From Nocardiaceae bacterium (GTDB lineage Bacteria > Actinomycetota > Actinomycetes > Mycobacteriales > Mycobacteriaceae), in the NCBI GenBank assembly GCA_021372355.1, contig JAJFUQ010000257.1, positions 28,437-92,436 of the forward strand: a stretch of 64,000 nt of DNA. The letters are read 5' to 3'. Below the pieces are notes generated by a model. That model searched no databases and was not told where the DNA came from. It saw only the letters and a program-made list of their open reading frames with translations. Made by a program: the position numbers and the translations under genes. Positions 23,223 through 32,324 of the stretch are shown one piece after another (the stretch's first letter is position 1; the number at the start of each line of letters is the position of its first letter).

Positions 23223-25721
23223 GTGCAGTATCCCGGCGTGATTCTGTCGATCGACTTCGGTACGTCCAACACCGCTGCGGCGCTGTACACCCCGGACGGC
23301 CAGGTCCGCACTCTCCGGCTTGGAAATCGCTCGGACCTGATGCCGTCGGCAGTCATGCTGACCGATGGCGGCTTCCTCATCGGCGAAGCCGCGACCCGTT
23401 CGGCGCTGCTCGATCCGACGCGGTACGAGCCATCCCCGAAGCGTCGCCTCAGCGATGGCACCGTCATGCTCGGTGACCGGTTCCTGCCGGCGACCGACCT
23501 CGCCGCCGAGGTTCTCAAGGACGTCCTCAAGAAGGCTGCGCGGTTCACCAACCAGCCGGTCGCGACGGTCATCCTGACCCACCCGGACCGTTGGGGCCCC
23601 GCCACGATCCATCAGCTCAAGACCGCGGCCCTCGCTTCCGGAATCCCGGAACACACGCTCGCCTTCGTCACCGAGGCGCATGCGGCAGCGTGGCATTACA
23701 CCACCACCGGAACTCCGCTGAGCCCCGGCGAGCGCCTCGCAGTACTCGACTATGGTGCCGGGACCTGCGACGTCGCCGTTCTGGAGAAGAACGCGGTGGG
23801 ATTCCGCGTGCTCGTCGCCGATGGTCACGAAGGTCTCGGCGGCAACGACATCGACGCCCACATCTGGAGCTGGGTGACGCACCAACTCGCCGGCTCCAAC
23901 CCCGCGCTGGCCGCTGAGCTGTCCTCGGCCGATGGAATTCGCACTCAACTGAGCACCCAGGACCGCATCCGCGAAGCGAAAGAGTCGCTGTCGGAATACC
24001 CCACCGCGCCGATCCCGGTGACTGGCAAGGCCGGCGATGTCGTGCTCACGCTCACGCGGAACGAACTCAACACACTCATCACCCGCGACCTGTCGAAAGC
24101 GGTGCAACTGACGCACACGCTCATCAACCAGTCCGGACCGCCGGCACCGACCCGGATCTACCTCACGGGCGGCACCAGCCACATCCCGCACCTGCACACG
24201 CTGCTCACCTCGGTCGCGCCGATCGCGACGCTCGACGACCCGAAGACCGTCGTCGCGAAGGGCGCGATCACCGCCTGGCTCGGTACTCGCGGGGCACAGT
24301 CGCCGCCGCCCCCGCGTCGAGTGCCCACGCCGCCGACTCCCCCTCCGTCGGCACCGCCGCGTAAGCCCACCCCTCCGCCGGCACCGCCGCGAGTGTCGAC
24401 GCCGCCGCGGGTCACGACTCCGCCGCCGCCGCGTCAGCCCACGCCGCCGCCGACGTCGACGCCTCCCCGGTTCATGAGCACTCCACCGCCCGCACGCCGT
24501 GGCCGCGGACGGCTGTTCGCTGCGGTCACGGTCGGAATCGTCGTCCTGCTCATCGCCGCGTTCGGAATCTGGAAGTGGAAGAGCTCATCGGACAATGCGG
24601 AAGTCGAGGCCGCGTTGGCGAACCTCGACATCGGCGCGTTTTCGACCGACCCGCGCGACCTGCCGGCGAAAGTCGGCTCGGTGGACGGCGGTAAGTGGCT
24701 CGAGTCGCACCGCATGCTCGACGTCGTCGCCGACCCACGCGACCTCGACTCGTCGTTCAACTACCGAACCTCGAGTTGGCACATCGACGCGAGCGACAAC
24801 ATGAGTGCCTGGGGTGCCGACACCGGCACACCGAACTCGAGCGTTTCGGCGACGCTGGCCCGCAACAACTTCGTCGCAGCGGCGACCACCTCGGGTACGA
24901 CCTTCCCCGCGAAGGCTGAATCAAAGACGGGCGATCGACTGCTGTCGGTCGCACTGCTCCGGTTCCCCGACGCCAGTGCCGCGAACGCCGCGGCCAAGGA
25001 CATCATCGCCGCGAACAGCCGGGATTCGTCGATGCGAAAGTCCTCGATCCCGGGCTACTCACAAGCCGATGCGCGGTGGTATGCGGGAAGCAAGGCGATC
25101 GGCGCGACTCTCACGAGCGGTCCATTCATCATCGAGATCACGACGTGGGGCAATACCGAGGAGACACTCGGCAATCTGGTGTCGCGCATCTTCGACGCAC
25201 AGCTCAAGCTCTTGCAGAACTTCGAACCCACGCCGGTCAGCGACCTCGCGTCCATGGACATGGACAAGGACGGCGTTCTGAAATTGGTCGTCGCCAGCCC
25301 CAACGACAAGTCGACCGACCTGAAGACGGCGGGCACCTTCGGTGCGCGAGCCACGCGATTCGTCATCACTGATGGTCAGGGCATGGATCTGTCGGACAAG
25401 ATGAAGCGCAACAACGTCGAGCTGATCACCTACGACGAGAGCACCACGCTCACCCGCGCGGCGTCAGAGGGCGATGCGGCGCAGCTGCAGTCCGATTTCG
25501 CCAGCCTCGAAGCCGGCTCCCGGGTCAGCTCACCGGTCGGATTGGACTCGGCGACGTGCTTCTCGCGGGCCGCCGCGGCCGGCTCGACGGAACCGGGGAC
25601 GTTCACGTGCTACGCGCATGTCGGACGATTCATGATTCAGACCTTCGGAAGCAGCGAGTCCGAAGTTCGCCAGCGCACGTCCGCGCAGTACGCGCTGCTG
25701 ATGCGGCACGCGGGCGACTAG
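23223..25721 (+). CDS. Transmembrane Hsp70-like protein with exported C-terminal domain
   Basis: The 832-residue protein has an Hsp70 ATPase domain at residues about 1-355, with phosphate-1 DFGTSNTAAAL, phosphate-2 VLDYGAGTCDVAVL and adenosine motif LTGGTSHIPHLHTLL. The substrate-binding domain is missing. A Pro-rich linker (about 360-425) leads to a membrane helix (about 429-450) and a roughly 380-residue exported domain. That domain resembles the DUF7373 lipoproteins of Nocardia and Rhodococcus (STDPRDLP, LESHRMLDVVADPRDLD), including two cysteines near the C-terminus. It may couple cytoplasmic ATP turnover to an envelope state. I chose the GTG at 23223; the open frame upstream lacks conserved sequence. 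Confidence 0.85.
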   Translation: MQYPGVILSIDFGTSNTAAALYTPDGQVRTLRLGNRSDLMPSAVMLTDGGFLIGEAATRSALLDPTRYEPSPKRRLSDGTVMLGDRFLPATDLAAEVLKDVLKKAARFTNQPVATVILTHPDRWGPATIHQLKTAALASGIPEHTLAFVTEAHAAAWHYTTTGTPLSPGERLAVLDYGAGTCDVAVLEKNAVGFRVLVADGHEGLGGNDIDAHIWSWVTHQLAGSNPALAAELSSADGIRTQLSTQDRIREAKESLSEYPTAPIPVTGKAGDVVLTLTRNELNTLITRDLSKAVQLTHTLINQSGPPAPTRIYLTGGTSHIPHLHTLLTSVAPIATLDDPKTVVAKGAITAWLGTRGAQSPPPPRRVPTPPTPPPSAPPRKPTPPPAPPRVSTPPRVTTPPPPRQPTPPPTSTPPRFMSTPPPARRGRGRLFAAVTVGIVVLLIAAFGIWKWKSSSDNAEVEAALANLDIGAFSTDPRDLPAKVGSVDGGKWLESHRMLDVVADPRDLDSSFNYRTSSWHIDASDNMSAWGADTGTPNSSVSATLARNNFVAAATTSGTTFPAKAESKTGDRLLSVALLRFPDASAANAAAKDIIAANSRDSSMRKSSIPGYSQADARWYAGSKAIGATLTSGPFIIEITTWGNTEETLGNLVSRIFDAQLKLLQNFEPTPVSDLASMDMDKDGVLKLVVASPNDKSTDLKTAGTFGARATRFVITDGQGMDLSDKMKRNNVELITYDESTTLTRAASEGDAAQLQSDFASLEAGSRVSSPVGLDSATCFSRAAAAGSTEPGTFTCYAHVGRFMIQTFGSSESEVRQRTSAQYALLMRHAGD

Positions 25722-25755
25722 GGAACATTCGGCGTGCGGCGGGCATCCAACGTGC

Positions 25756-26268
25756 ATGTTGGTGAACACACGAACCCTCATCGGAATGGCCGCAACGTGC
25801 GTGGCGCTCGCGGGATGCAGCACAACCGTTCACGGTGTCGCGAAAAGCAAGCCAGGTGACGTCGCGGTAGCGACCACGACGACAGCCCAGCCCACGGCGA
25901 CGACCTCGACCAGCCGGCCCACCTCGACGTCGTCCAAACACTGGTCGATGCTGATCTCCGGTGACTGCATCGCACACCTTCCGGGCCAGGGCGAAACCTT
26001 CACGATGGTCGATACGGTCGACTGCGACTCCTCGCATGAGGCCGAGGTCTTCGCAGTTGAGCCGCTGGCCGACCAATCCGATGATGCCGCCGCCGAGAAT
26101 GCGTGCGGAGTTGGGTTCACCGAGTACGTGGGGGTTCCAATGGAGCAGACCAAGTACACGTACAACTGGTTCACCGCGGCGAGTTCGTCGCACGTGACGT
26201 CGACGAAGGCCATCTGCGTTCTGTTCCGGGCCGACGGGTCGCTGATCGTCGGTTCCGCGCACGCGTGA
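25756..26268 (+). CDS. Septum-formation-like domain lipoprotein
   Basis: The 170-residue protein has a lipobox (ALAGC), a Thr/Ser-rich linker and a compact domain with GDCIAHLP, VDCDSSHEAEVFAV, a Cys followed by FTEYVG, and a final CVLF. This pattern of paired cysteines and the HEAEV motif matches the actinobacterial septum-formation family (PF13845). It is exported and lipid-anchored; the true role of the family is poorly known. It begins 34 bases after the Hsp70-like gene on the same strand and may belong to that transcript. Confidence 0.75.
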   Translation: MLVNTRTLIGMAATCVALAGCSTTVHGVAKSKPGDVAVATTTTAQPTATTSTSRPTSTSSKHWSMLISGDCIAHLPGQGETFTMVDTVDCDSSHEAEVFAVEPLADQSDDAAAENACGVGFTEYVGVPMEQTKYTYNWFTAASSSHVTSTKAICVLFRADGSLIVGSAHA

Positions 26269-26350
26269 TCTCGACGATGCGCAGATCCACCCATCAACTC
26301 CTGGCGGCAAATGGGCATCGCGCCCGACGCGGCCCGCACCGCGGACTTCG

Positions 26351-26362
26351 TACTGTCATGAC
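26351..26362 (+). promoter_or_regulatory. Leaderless promoter box before the flavin monooxygenase
   Basis: TACTGT at 26351-26356 is followed by six bases and the ATG at 26363, with no ribosome binding site. Confidence 0.4.
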
Positions 26363-27454
26363 ATGGCTACTCAACACATTGACACCCTCATCATCGGCGC
26401 AGGTCAGGCGGGTCTTTCGACGGGATATCACCTCCGTCGGCTCGGACGCGAATGCCTCATCGTCGACGGGAACTCCCGCCTGGGCGACAACTGGCGGATC
26501 CACTACGACTCGTTGCGCGTGTTCACACCCGCGAAGGTCTCCGGCCTCGCGGGGCTGCCCTTCCCCGCCGCTCCCGACAGCTATCCGACAAAGGACGAAC
26601 TCGGCCAATATCTCGAGCAGTACGCCATACAGTTCGATCTCCCCGTTCGGCTGAACACACGAATCGATTCCTTGACGTTCGACGGCACTCGCTACCTTGC
26701 GAGCTATGACGGCGAGACGATCACCGCGGACAACGTCGTCGTAGCGACGGGACCTTACGGCCGGCTCCCCAACGTCCCGGAGTTCGCCAAGGAGCTCGAT
26801 CCTGCAATTCGCCAACTGCACTCCGGCGACTACAAGCGCCCCGGTCAGATGCAGCCGGGCCCGGTGCTCGTTGTCGGCGCTTCGCACTCCGGCGCGGACA
26901 TCGCGTACGAAATTGCCGCAGAGCACCCGACGATCCTCGTGGGACGCGACCCGGGCCAGTTCCCGGCGCCGCTCGAATCGTGGCGCGGACGGCATCTGTT
27001 CCCGTTCGTTCTCTTCGCCTTCAAGCACGTCCTCACCCGCCGTACGCCGATCGGCCGGAAGGTTCGGGCCCAGATGATGGCACATCACGGCGGACCAATG
27101 CTTCGGGTGCAACGCGAAGACCTGGCCGCACGCAACGTCGAACGGCACGTCGAACGGGTCATCGGTGTTGCCGACGGAAAGCCCGTACTCGCCGATGGGA
27201 CCGTTCTCGACGTCACGAACATCGTGTGGGCCACCGGTTTCCACCACGACTACAGGTGGCTGAAGCTACCGGTCTTCGATGACCACGGCTGGCCTATCGA
27301 ATACCGCGGTGTCGTCGAGAATCAGCCCGGTCTGTTCTTTTGCGGTCTGTTCTTCCAGTTCGCGTTCTCGTCCTCGATGATTTCCGGCGCCGGCCGCGAC
27401 GCCGAGTTCATAGCCCAGCAGATCGCACGTCGCCGTGTTGCAGTACCGGCGTGA
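26363..27454 (+). CDS. Flavin-dependent monooxygenase (FMO/YUC-like)
   Basis: The 363-residue protein has an FAD dinucleotide motif IGAGQAGLSTGYHLRRLG at the start, the GDNWR region that contacts FAD, an NADPH-binding loop VVGASHSGADIAYE, and the ATGF motif (NIVWATGFHHDY) near the C-terminus. It is a single-component N- or S-oxygenase or Baeyer-Villiger-like enzyme; the substrate is unknown. It overlaps the following regulator by four bases (GTGA), suggesting that the regulator controls it. Confidence 0.88.
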   Translation: MATQHIDTLIIGAGQAGLSTGYHLRRLGRECLIVDGNSRLGDNWRIHYDSLRVFTPAKVSGLAGLPFPAAPDSYPTKDELGQYLEQYAIQFDLPVRLNTRIDSLTFDGTRYLASYDGETITADNVVVATGPYGRLPNVPEFAKELDPAIRQLHSGDYKRPGQMQPGPVLVVGASHSGADIAYEIAAEHPTILVGRDPGQFPAPLESWRGRHLFPFVLFAFKHVLTRRTPIGRKVRAQMMAHHGGPMLRVQREDLAARNVERHVERVIGVADGKPVLADGTVLDVTNIVWATGFHHDYRWLKLPVFDDHGWPIEYRGVVENQPGLFFCGLFFQFAFSSSMISGAGRDAEFIAQQIARRRVAVPA

Positions 27455-29055
27455 CGGGCAGAATTCGTGACGTGGGCATCGTCGAGGATCTGCGTCGAGC
27501 GCAGGAGGCGTACGAGCGGCGGGATTGGCTCGCCGCGTACGTCGACCTGAGCGCGTCCGAACCCGACGATCTGTCCGGTGACGACTTTCTCCGGCTCGCG
27601 GTCTCGGCGTTCCTCACGGGCCGGCGCAACGACTGCATCCAGGCTCTGCAACGGGCGTACACCTGCTATCTCGACAAGGGCAATCCACGCTTCGCGATCC
27701 GGTGCGCGTTTCACCTGGGCATGATGCTCGCGGCCGGCGGCGAACACGCGGTCGCAGGTGGGTGGAATCGCCGCGCGCAGCGTCTCCTCGAGACGACTGG
27801 AGAAGATGTCCCCGAGGCCGGGCTCGTCGCGCAGGCCCTGATGTTCAGCAGTATCCAGAGTGGTGATTTCGAGACCGCTTCTCGGCATGCGGCGACGACC
27901 CTCGAACTCGGGCACCGCTTCAACGATCCCGAACTGCTCGCGATGGGCCTCAACGCGAATGGTCGTATCGCGATCTATTCGGGTCGGGTGAGCGAAGGCC
28001 TGTCGTACCTCGACGAGGCGATGCTCATCCTCGCGGACGGCGGGGTGGGCCCGATCGTGGCCGGCCACACATACTGCTCGCTCATCGAAGCGTGCCAGGA
28101 AATGTGCGATTTCGATCGTGCCGAGCAGTGGACTCGCATGCTCTCCGGTTGGTGCGATGCCCAACCGGGACTCGTCGCATTCACGGGCTCGAGGTCGCTG
28201 CATCGGGCGCAGCTCATGCGCATCCACGGAAACTTCGAGGCCGCGCTGGCCGAACTCGACCTGGCCGAACATCGATACCGCGAAATGGGGCCCCGAGCCG
28301 CGGTCGAAGCCGTGTACCTCGAACGCGGGGAGATCCTGCGCATCCTCGGGCGTCTGTCCGAATCCGAGGCCGAGTTCGATCGCGCGCAACAACGCGGCGT
28401 GGATCCCCATCCCGGGCTCGCCTTGGTCTGGCTCGCCCAGGGCCGGGTCGACGCCGCGACCGCGGCGGCTCGACGACTTCTCGGCGAGCATCGTCCGGCG
28501 ATTGCCCGCGCGCGCCTCTTGCCATCGGCGATCGAGATCCTTCTCGCCGCAGGCGACGCGGCGGACGCTCGAACGCTCAGCGATGAACTGTCGGGCTACG
28601 CCGAAAGCTTCGGCTGCACCGAACTGTCGGCCACCGCGGATTACGTCCGCGGAGTCGTCGTGGAGGATTCGACCGGCATTCCGCTGTTGCGCCGCGCGAG
28701 CGCAGTGTGGCATTCGCTCGATGTGCCCTACGAGGCCGCCCGCTGCGCCGATGCCCTGGCGAGCGCTTTCCGCAAGGCGGGCGATGCAGCGTCTGCGGTG
28801 ATCGAGGAGGGCCGGCGTCGAACGCTCCTCGACCGACTGGGCGTCTCGTCTCGCTCGGTTCCGGCTGGCCTGTCGGACCGCGAAGTCGAAGTCCTACGCC
28901 TCGTCGCCGCGGGCCTATCGAACCCCGACATCGCTCGCTCGCTGTTCCTGAGCGAGAAAACGGTCGCGCGCCATCTGTCGAACATCTTCACCAAGATCGG
29001 CGTCGGATCGCGCACGGCGGCAGCCGCTTTCGCGTTCGAGCACAAACTGGTGTGA
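27451..29055 (+). CDS. LuxR-type regulator with TPR-like helical sensor region
   Basis: A 534-residue protein whose first 450 residues form repeated helix pairs of TPR type (for example ALQRAYTCYLDKGNPRFAIRCA, ALAELDLAEHRYREMG, ESEAEFDRAQQRG). The last 65 residues are a LuxR helix-turn-helix (LSDREVEVLRLVAAGLSNPDIARSL, KTVARHLSNIFTKIGV). It lacks the P-loop ATPase of MalT/LAL regulators. The GTG at 27451 overlaps the monooxygenase stop and gives the best start. Confidence 0.88.
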   Translation: MTGRIRDVGIVEDLRRAQEAYERRDWLAAYVDLSASEPDDLSGDDFLRLAVSAFLTGRRNDCIQALQRAYTCYLDKGNPRFAIRCAFHLGMMLAAGGEHAVAGGWNRRAQRLLETTGEDVPEAGLVAQALMFSSIQSGDFETASRHAATTLELGHRFNDPELLAMGLNANGRIAIYSGRVSEGLSYLDEAMLILADGGVGPIVAGHTYCSLIEACQEMCDFDRAEQWTRMLSGWCDAQPGLVAFTGSRSLHRAQLMRIHGNFEAALAELDLAEHRYREMGPRAAVEAVYLERGEILRILGRLSESEAEFDRAQQRGVDPHPGLALVWLAQGRVDAATAAARRLLGEHRPAIARARLLPSAIEILLAAGDAADARTLSDELSGYAESFGCTELSATADYVRGVVVEDSTGIPLLRRASAVWHSLDVPYEAARCADALASAFRKAGDAASAVIEEGRRRTLLDRLGVSSRSVPAGLSDREVEVLRLVAAGLSNPDIARSLFLSEKTVARHLSNIFTKIGVGSRTAAAAFAFEHKLV

Positions 29056-29065
29056 GCGCGTGGGC

Positions 29066-29683
29066 CTAGCGCTCCAGCGTCTTCGGCCCCGGATTCATCG
29101 TTCCCTCGAGCATCGCCTTCGGTCGAGACAGCACGAGTTCGCGGACCCAGTTCCGAACCGTCAGATAGGGGCGAACGTCAGCCGGCGCTTGGACTCCGAT
29201 CGCATCGATGCCCTGTGCCTGGCACAGCGCGACTGCGCGCCGCAGGTGGAAATCCTGCGTCACGACGATCGCATGGTCGACGCCGAACACCGTGCGCGCC
29301 CGGGAACAGGTGTTGTAGGTGTTCACGCCGAAGCGGTCATCGGCGATCAACGACGGCACGACACCGCGTTCCACCAGGTATTCATGCATCGCGGCGACCT
29401 CGTCGCCCTTCGTAGATCTCGCGTTTCCGGACACGAGGACGTGTTCAGCCCGACCGTCGCGAATGACCGCGAGGGCCGTGTCGAGGCGTGACCGCAAATA
29501 TGGCGAGGGTGCACCATCGTGCTCGACGCGGTCGCCGAGCACGATTACCCACTTTCGGTGGCCCTCGCCGCCGATCCGCGACGAGCTCTGCCACACCACC
29601 CACAGGGTCGAAACGGCAACGGCCGCAGCGACTCCGAATGCGCTGAACGAGACCAGCCGTCGTGCTGCGGTCTGCAACCTCAC
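29066..29683 (-). CDS. YdcF/SanA (DUF218) membrane protein
   Basis: The 205-residue protein has one N-terminal membrane helix and a DUF218 domain: VIVLGDRVEHDGAPSPYLRSRLDTAL, HVLVSGNARSTKGDEVAAM, NTYNTCSRAR and VTQDFHLRRAVALCQ. ElyC/SanA/YdcF proteins act in envelope integrity and vancomycin tolerance by an unclear mechanism. Its start overlaps the stop of the SDR epimerase gene, so they are co-transcribed. Confidence 0.87.
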   Translation of the reverse strand: MRLQTAARRLVSFSAFGVAAAVAVSTLWVVWQSSSRIGGEGHRKWVIVLGDRVEHDGAPSPYLRSRLDTALAVIRDGRAEHVLVSGNARSTKGDEVAAMHEYLVERGVVPSLIADDRFGVNTYNTCSRARTVFGVDHAIVVTQDFHLRRAVALCQAQGIDAIGVQAPADVRPYLTVRNWVRELVLSRPKAMLEGTMNPGPKTLER

Positions 29684-30990
29684 TCTTTGAACTTACCCAA
29701 CTGATGACGCAGACAGTCCTCGAGATCTGGACGCCGGAACGGGTGTCCGAGTGCGGTCAGCCGTGCAGGCACCACCCGCTGATCCGCGAAGGCGACTTCT
29801 TTGGCACCCTCGCGTCCCAGCAGCAACGCCGGCCCGAACGACGGGGCCGGGAAGAATGACGGCCGGTGCAACACCTTCCCGAGCGTCTTCGAAAACTCTT
29901 CGTTCCGAACCGGATTCGGAGCGACCGCGTTGATCGGCCCGCGCCAGCTGTCCTCGGTGAGGGCCGCGAGGTAGATGTCCGTCAGATCGTCGAGGTCGAT
30001 CCAGGACATCCACTGCCGGCCATCGCCGAGACGACCACCCAGGCCGGTCAGGAACACAAGACGAAGCAGTTGGAGGGCACCCCCTCGCGGCGATAGCGCA
30101 ATTCCGGTCCGTACGTTGACCACTCGGACCCCGGCTTCCGACGCCGGGTGCGTCGCCTTCTCCCAGTCGGCGACGACATCCGCGAGGAATCCGGTTCCGC
30201 GTTCGGACTCTTCCGTCAGGACTTCGTCTCCCCGGTCCGCGCCGTAGATGCCGATTGCAGACGCACACACGAACGCCTTCACGCCAGCCCGCGCAGAGGC
30301 TTCGGCAAGTGCTCGGGTCGGCCCGATTCGACTGTTGTAGATCGCCTCTCGGTGCGAATCGGTGAACCGCCCAGCGATCGGCTCGCCGGCGAGATGAATG
30401 ACCGCATCGATTCCGCGAAGAAGATCCGGGGCCGGGTCGTCTGGGTTCCACTGTCGCTCGAGGGGATTGCTCGGCGTGCGCCGTACCAGGCGGACAACGT
30501 CGTGCCCGCAGGTTGTCAGCTGGGCGCACAGGGCGGTCCCCACGAGACCGGATGCACCGGTCACCGCAACGGTCATGACGGGTCCTTTCGTCCGCGCGGC
30601 AACTGCGAGATCGTCCCGAAGTTGGCGGCGGCGGTATTCGAAGGTCGATCGCAAGAGCCGTCCTGGAACCGGTGTCGCAATGCGATCGGTGATTCGGGTT
30701 CGATGCGATCCGAGGGCCCAGAATTCGTGCGTATGCCGCCATGGCAACGGAAGCGACGTCAGCTCATCGGTGAATCGCTCACCAGGCACGTGATCACCAT
30801 GCTGGGCCACCCACTTGAGCCCGCCCGGCAGCCGAAGAATCGCCTGTCCGTCGGACACGTTCGCCGCTTCCTGCTGCACCTTGAGCGGCTGCCACGGCGG
30901 CATCAGCCGATGCAGAGCACCCGGGCGTTCATGCCAGCGGACCACATCGGCGATGGGCGCGTCCACGATGTCTGACGATTCCCAACTCAT
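29680..30990 (-). CDS. TIGR01777-family SDR epimerase fused to an SRPBCC domain
   Basis: A 436-residue two-domain protein. Residues 1-130 form an SRPBCC ligand-binding domain (WESSDIVDAPIADVVRWHERPGAL). Residues about 140-436 are an atypical extended SDR of the YfcH type, with VTGASGLVGTALCAQL, AVIHLAGEPIAGR and the C-terminal DUF1731-like tail ending RPDLEDCLRHQLG. The fusion is common in actinobacteria; the substrate is unknown. It is transcribed leftwards from a leaderless promoter that overlaps the photolyase promoter region. Confidence 0.88.
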   Translation of the reverse strand: MSWESSDIVDAPIADVVRWHERPGALHRLMPPWQPLKVQQEAANVSDGQAILRLPGGLKWVAQHGDHVPGERFTDELTSLPLPWRHTHEFWALGSHRTRITDRIATPVPGRLLRSTFEYRRRQLRDDLAVAARTKGPVMTVAVTGASGLVGTALCAQLTTCGHDVVRLVRRTPSNPLERQWNPDDPAPDLLRGIDAVIHLAGEPIAGRFTDSHREAIYNSRIGPTRALAEASARAGVKAFVCASAIGIYGADRGDEVLTEESERGTGFLADVVADWEKATHPASEAGVRVVNVRTGIALSPRGGALQLLRLVFLTGLGGRLGDGRQWMSWIDLDDLTDIYLAALTEDSWRGPINAVAPNPVRNEEFSKTLGKVLHRPSFFPAPSFGPALLLGREGAKEVAFADQRVVPARLTALGHPFRRPDLEDCLRHQLGKFKE

Positions 30991-31002
30991 GCCTTAAATC
31001 TA
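30991..31002 (-). promoter_or_regulatory. Leaderless promoter box before the SDR epimerase
   Basis: On the minus strand TAGATT (31002-30997) lies six bases before the ATG at 30990. The divergent photolyase starts only 41 bases away, so both promoters share this short gap and could be co-regulated. Confidence 0.4.
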
Positions 31003-31031
31003 TGCAAATCCTATGCAGAGTGGAAGAGTAG

Positions 31032-32324
31032 ATGTCGATGAAGACCGCAATTGCTCTATTCACCCGAGACCTGCGGGTTCACGACAACCCCGTCCTGAAC
31101 GCCGCAGCGAAATCCGAACGCGTCGTCCCGCTCTTCGTGCTCGATCCTGCATTCGATCACGTCCAGGAGGGTTCGCGGCGCCGATTCCTCGCCGATGCTC
31201 TCCACGATCTGGACCACATGCTCAACGAACGTGGGTCCCGCCTGATCATCCGGCGCGGAGACACTGTCGAAGAGACCTGCCGCCTCGCCGCCGAGGTCGA
31301 CGCCAGTGAAGTGCACATCGCTGCCGATGTCACCGAATTCGCGCGCGAGCGCGTGCGCCGGCTCCACTCCGCACTGACGTGCCGCTTCGTCGAGCACGAG
31401 GCCGTCCACACTGTCGTCCCGATGGGTCATCTACACCCGGAGGGCCGTGATCACTACGCGGTCTTCACCCCGTACTGGCGAAAGTGGGCGGACACACCCG
31501 TGCGATCGGTGCTGCGCCCACCGTCGAAACTCGACACCCCGGATGTCCACTCCTTCGGCCTGCCCAAAGTCCGCGAACCGATCGGCGGCGGCGAGTCCAC
31601 CGGCCGCCGCCGCATGTCGAAGTGGCTGCGCGACGGAGTCCACGATTACACCGACCAACGGGACATCCTCGCTGTCGACGGAACATCCCAGTTGTCCCCG
31701 TACCTGCACTTCGGATGCGTTTCCGCGCTCGAACTCACAGTGCGGGCACGCGAAGTCGGTGCCGAGGATTTCGCGCGACAACTCGCGTGGCGCGATTTCC
31801 ACCATCAGGTTTTGGCGCACAATCCGAAACTCACCAAGACGGACTACCGCCCGGCGCACCGGGACTGGGCCGACGATGCCGACGTTCGCGCGGCCTGGGC
31901 CGCCGGCATGACCGGCTATCCCCTGGTTGATGCGGGTATGCGGCAGCTTACGGCGACGGGCTGGATGCACAATCGTGCACGCATGCTCGTCGGCAGTTTC
32001 CTCACGAAAACGCTCGGCGAAGACTGGCGGTTCGGTGCAGATGTCTTTGCTCGGCAGCTCGTCGATGCGGACGTCGCGAACAACATCATGAACTGGCAGT
32101 GGGTCGCCGGCACGGGCACCGACACCCGTCCGGCGCGGCGACTCAGCCCGATCCGGCAGGCCGAACGCTTCGACCCCGACGCGGCCTACATTCAGCGATG
32201 GGTTCCGGAATTGTCGTCACTACCGGCGAAGTACGCCCGGATGCCCTGGACTCTCGCCGGGGCCCACCGGAAGGCGATCGACTATCCGAACCCCATCGTC
32301 GACCCACCCGAGTCGGCTCGATGA
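31032..32324 (+). CDS. phr: Deoxyribodipyrimidine photolyase
   Basis: A 430-residue cryptochrome/photolyase-family protein. The N-terminal antenna domain begins LFTRDLRVHDNPVL. The FAD-binding domain carries WRDFHHQVLAHNP, GYPLVDAGMRQL, TGWMHNRARM and ANNIMNWQWVAGTGTD, including the tryptophans and Asn/Asp expected of class I CPD photolyases. It repairs UV pyrimidine dimers using light. GGAAGAG lies just upstream. Its stop overlaps the start of a CarH-like regulator, implying light control of the pair. Confidence 0.93.
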   Translation: MSMKTAIALFTRDLRVHDNPVLNAAAKSERVVPLFVLDPAFDHVQEGSRRRFLADALHDLDHMLNERGSRLIIRRGDTVEETCRLAAEVDASEVHIAADVTEFARERVRRLHSALTCRFVEHEAVHTVVPMGHLHPEGRDHYAVFTPYWRKWADTPVRSVLRPPSKLDTPDVHSFGLPKVREPIGGGESTGRRRMSKWLRDGVHDYTDQRDILAVDGTSQLSPYLHFGCVSALELTVRAREVGAEDFARQLAWRDFHHQVLAHNPKLTKTDYRPAHRDWADDADVRAAWAAGMTGYPLVDAGMRQLTATGWMHNRARMLVGSFLTKTLGEDWRFGADVFARQLVDADVANNIMNWQWVAGTGTDTRPARRLSPIRQAERFDPDAAYIQRWVPELSSLPAKYARMPWTLAGAHRKAIDYPNPIVDPPESAR

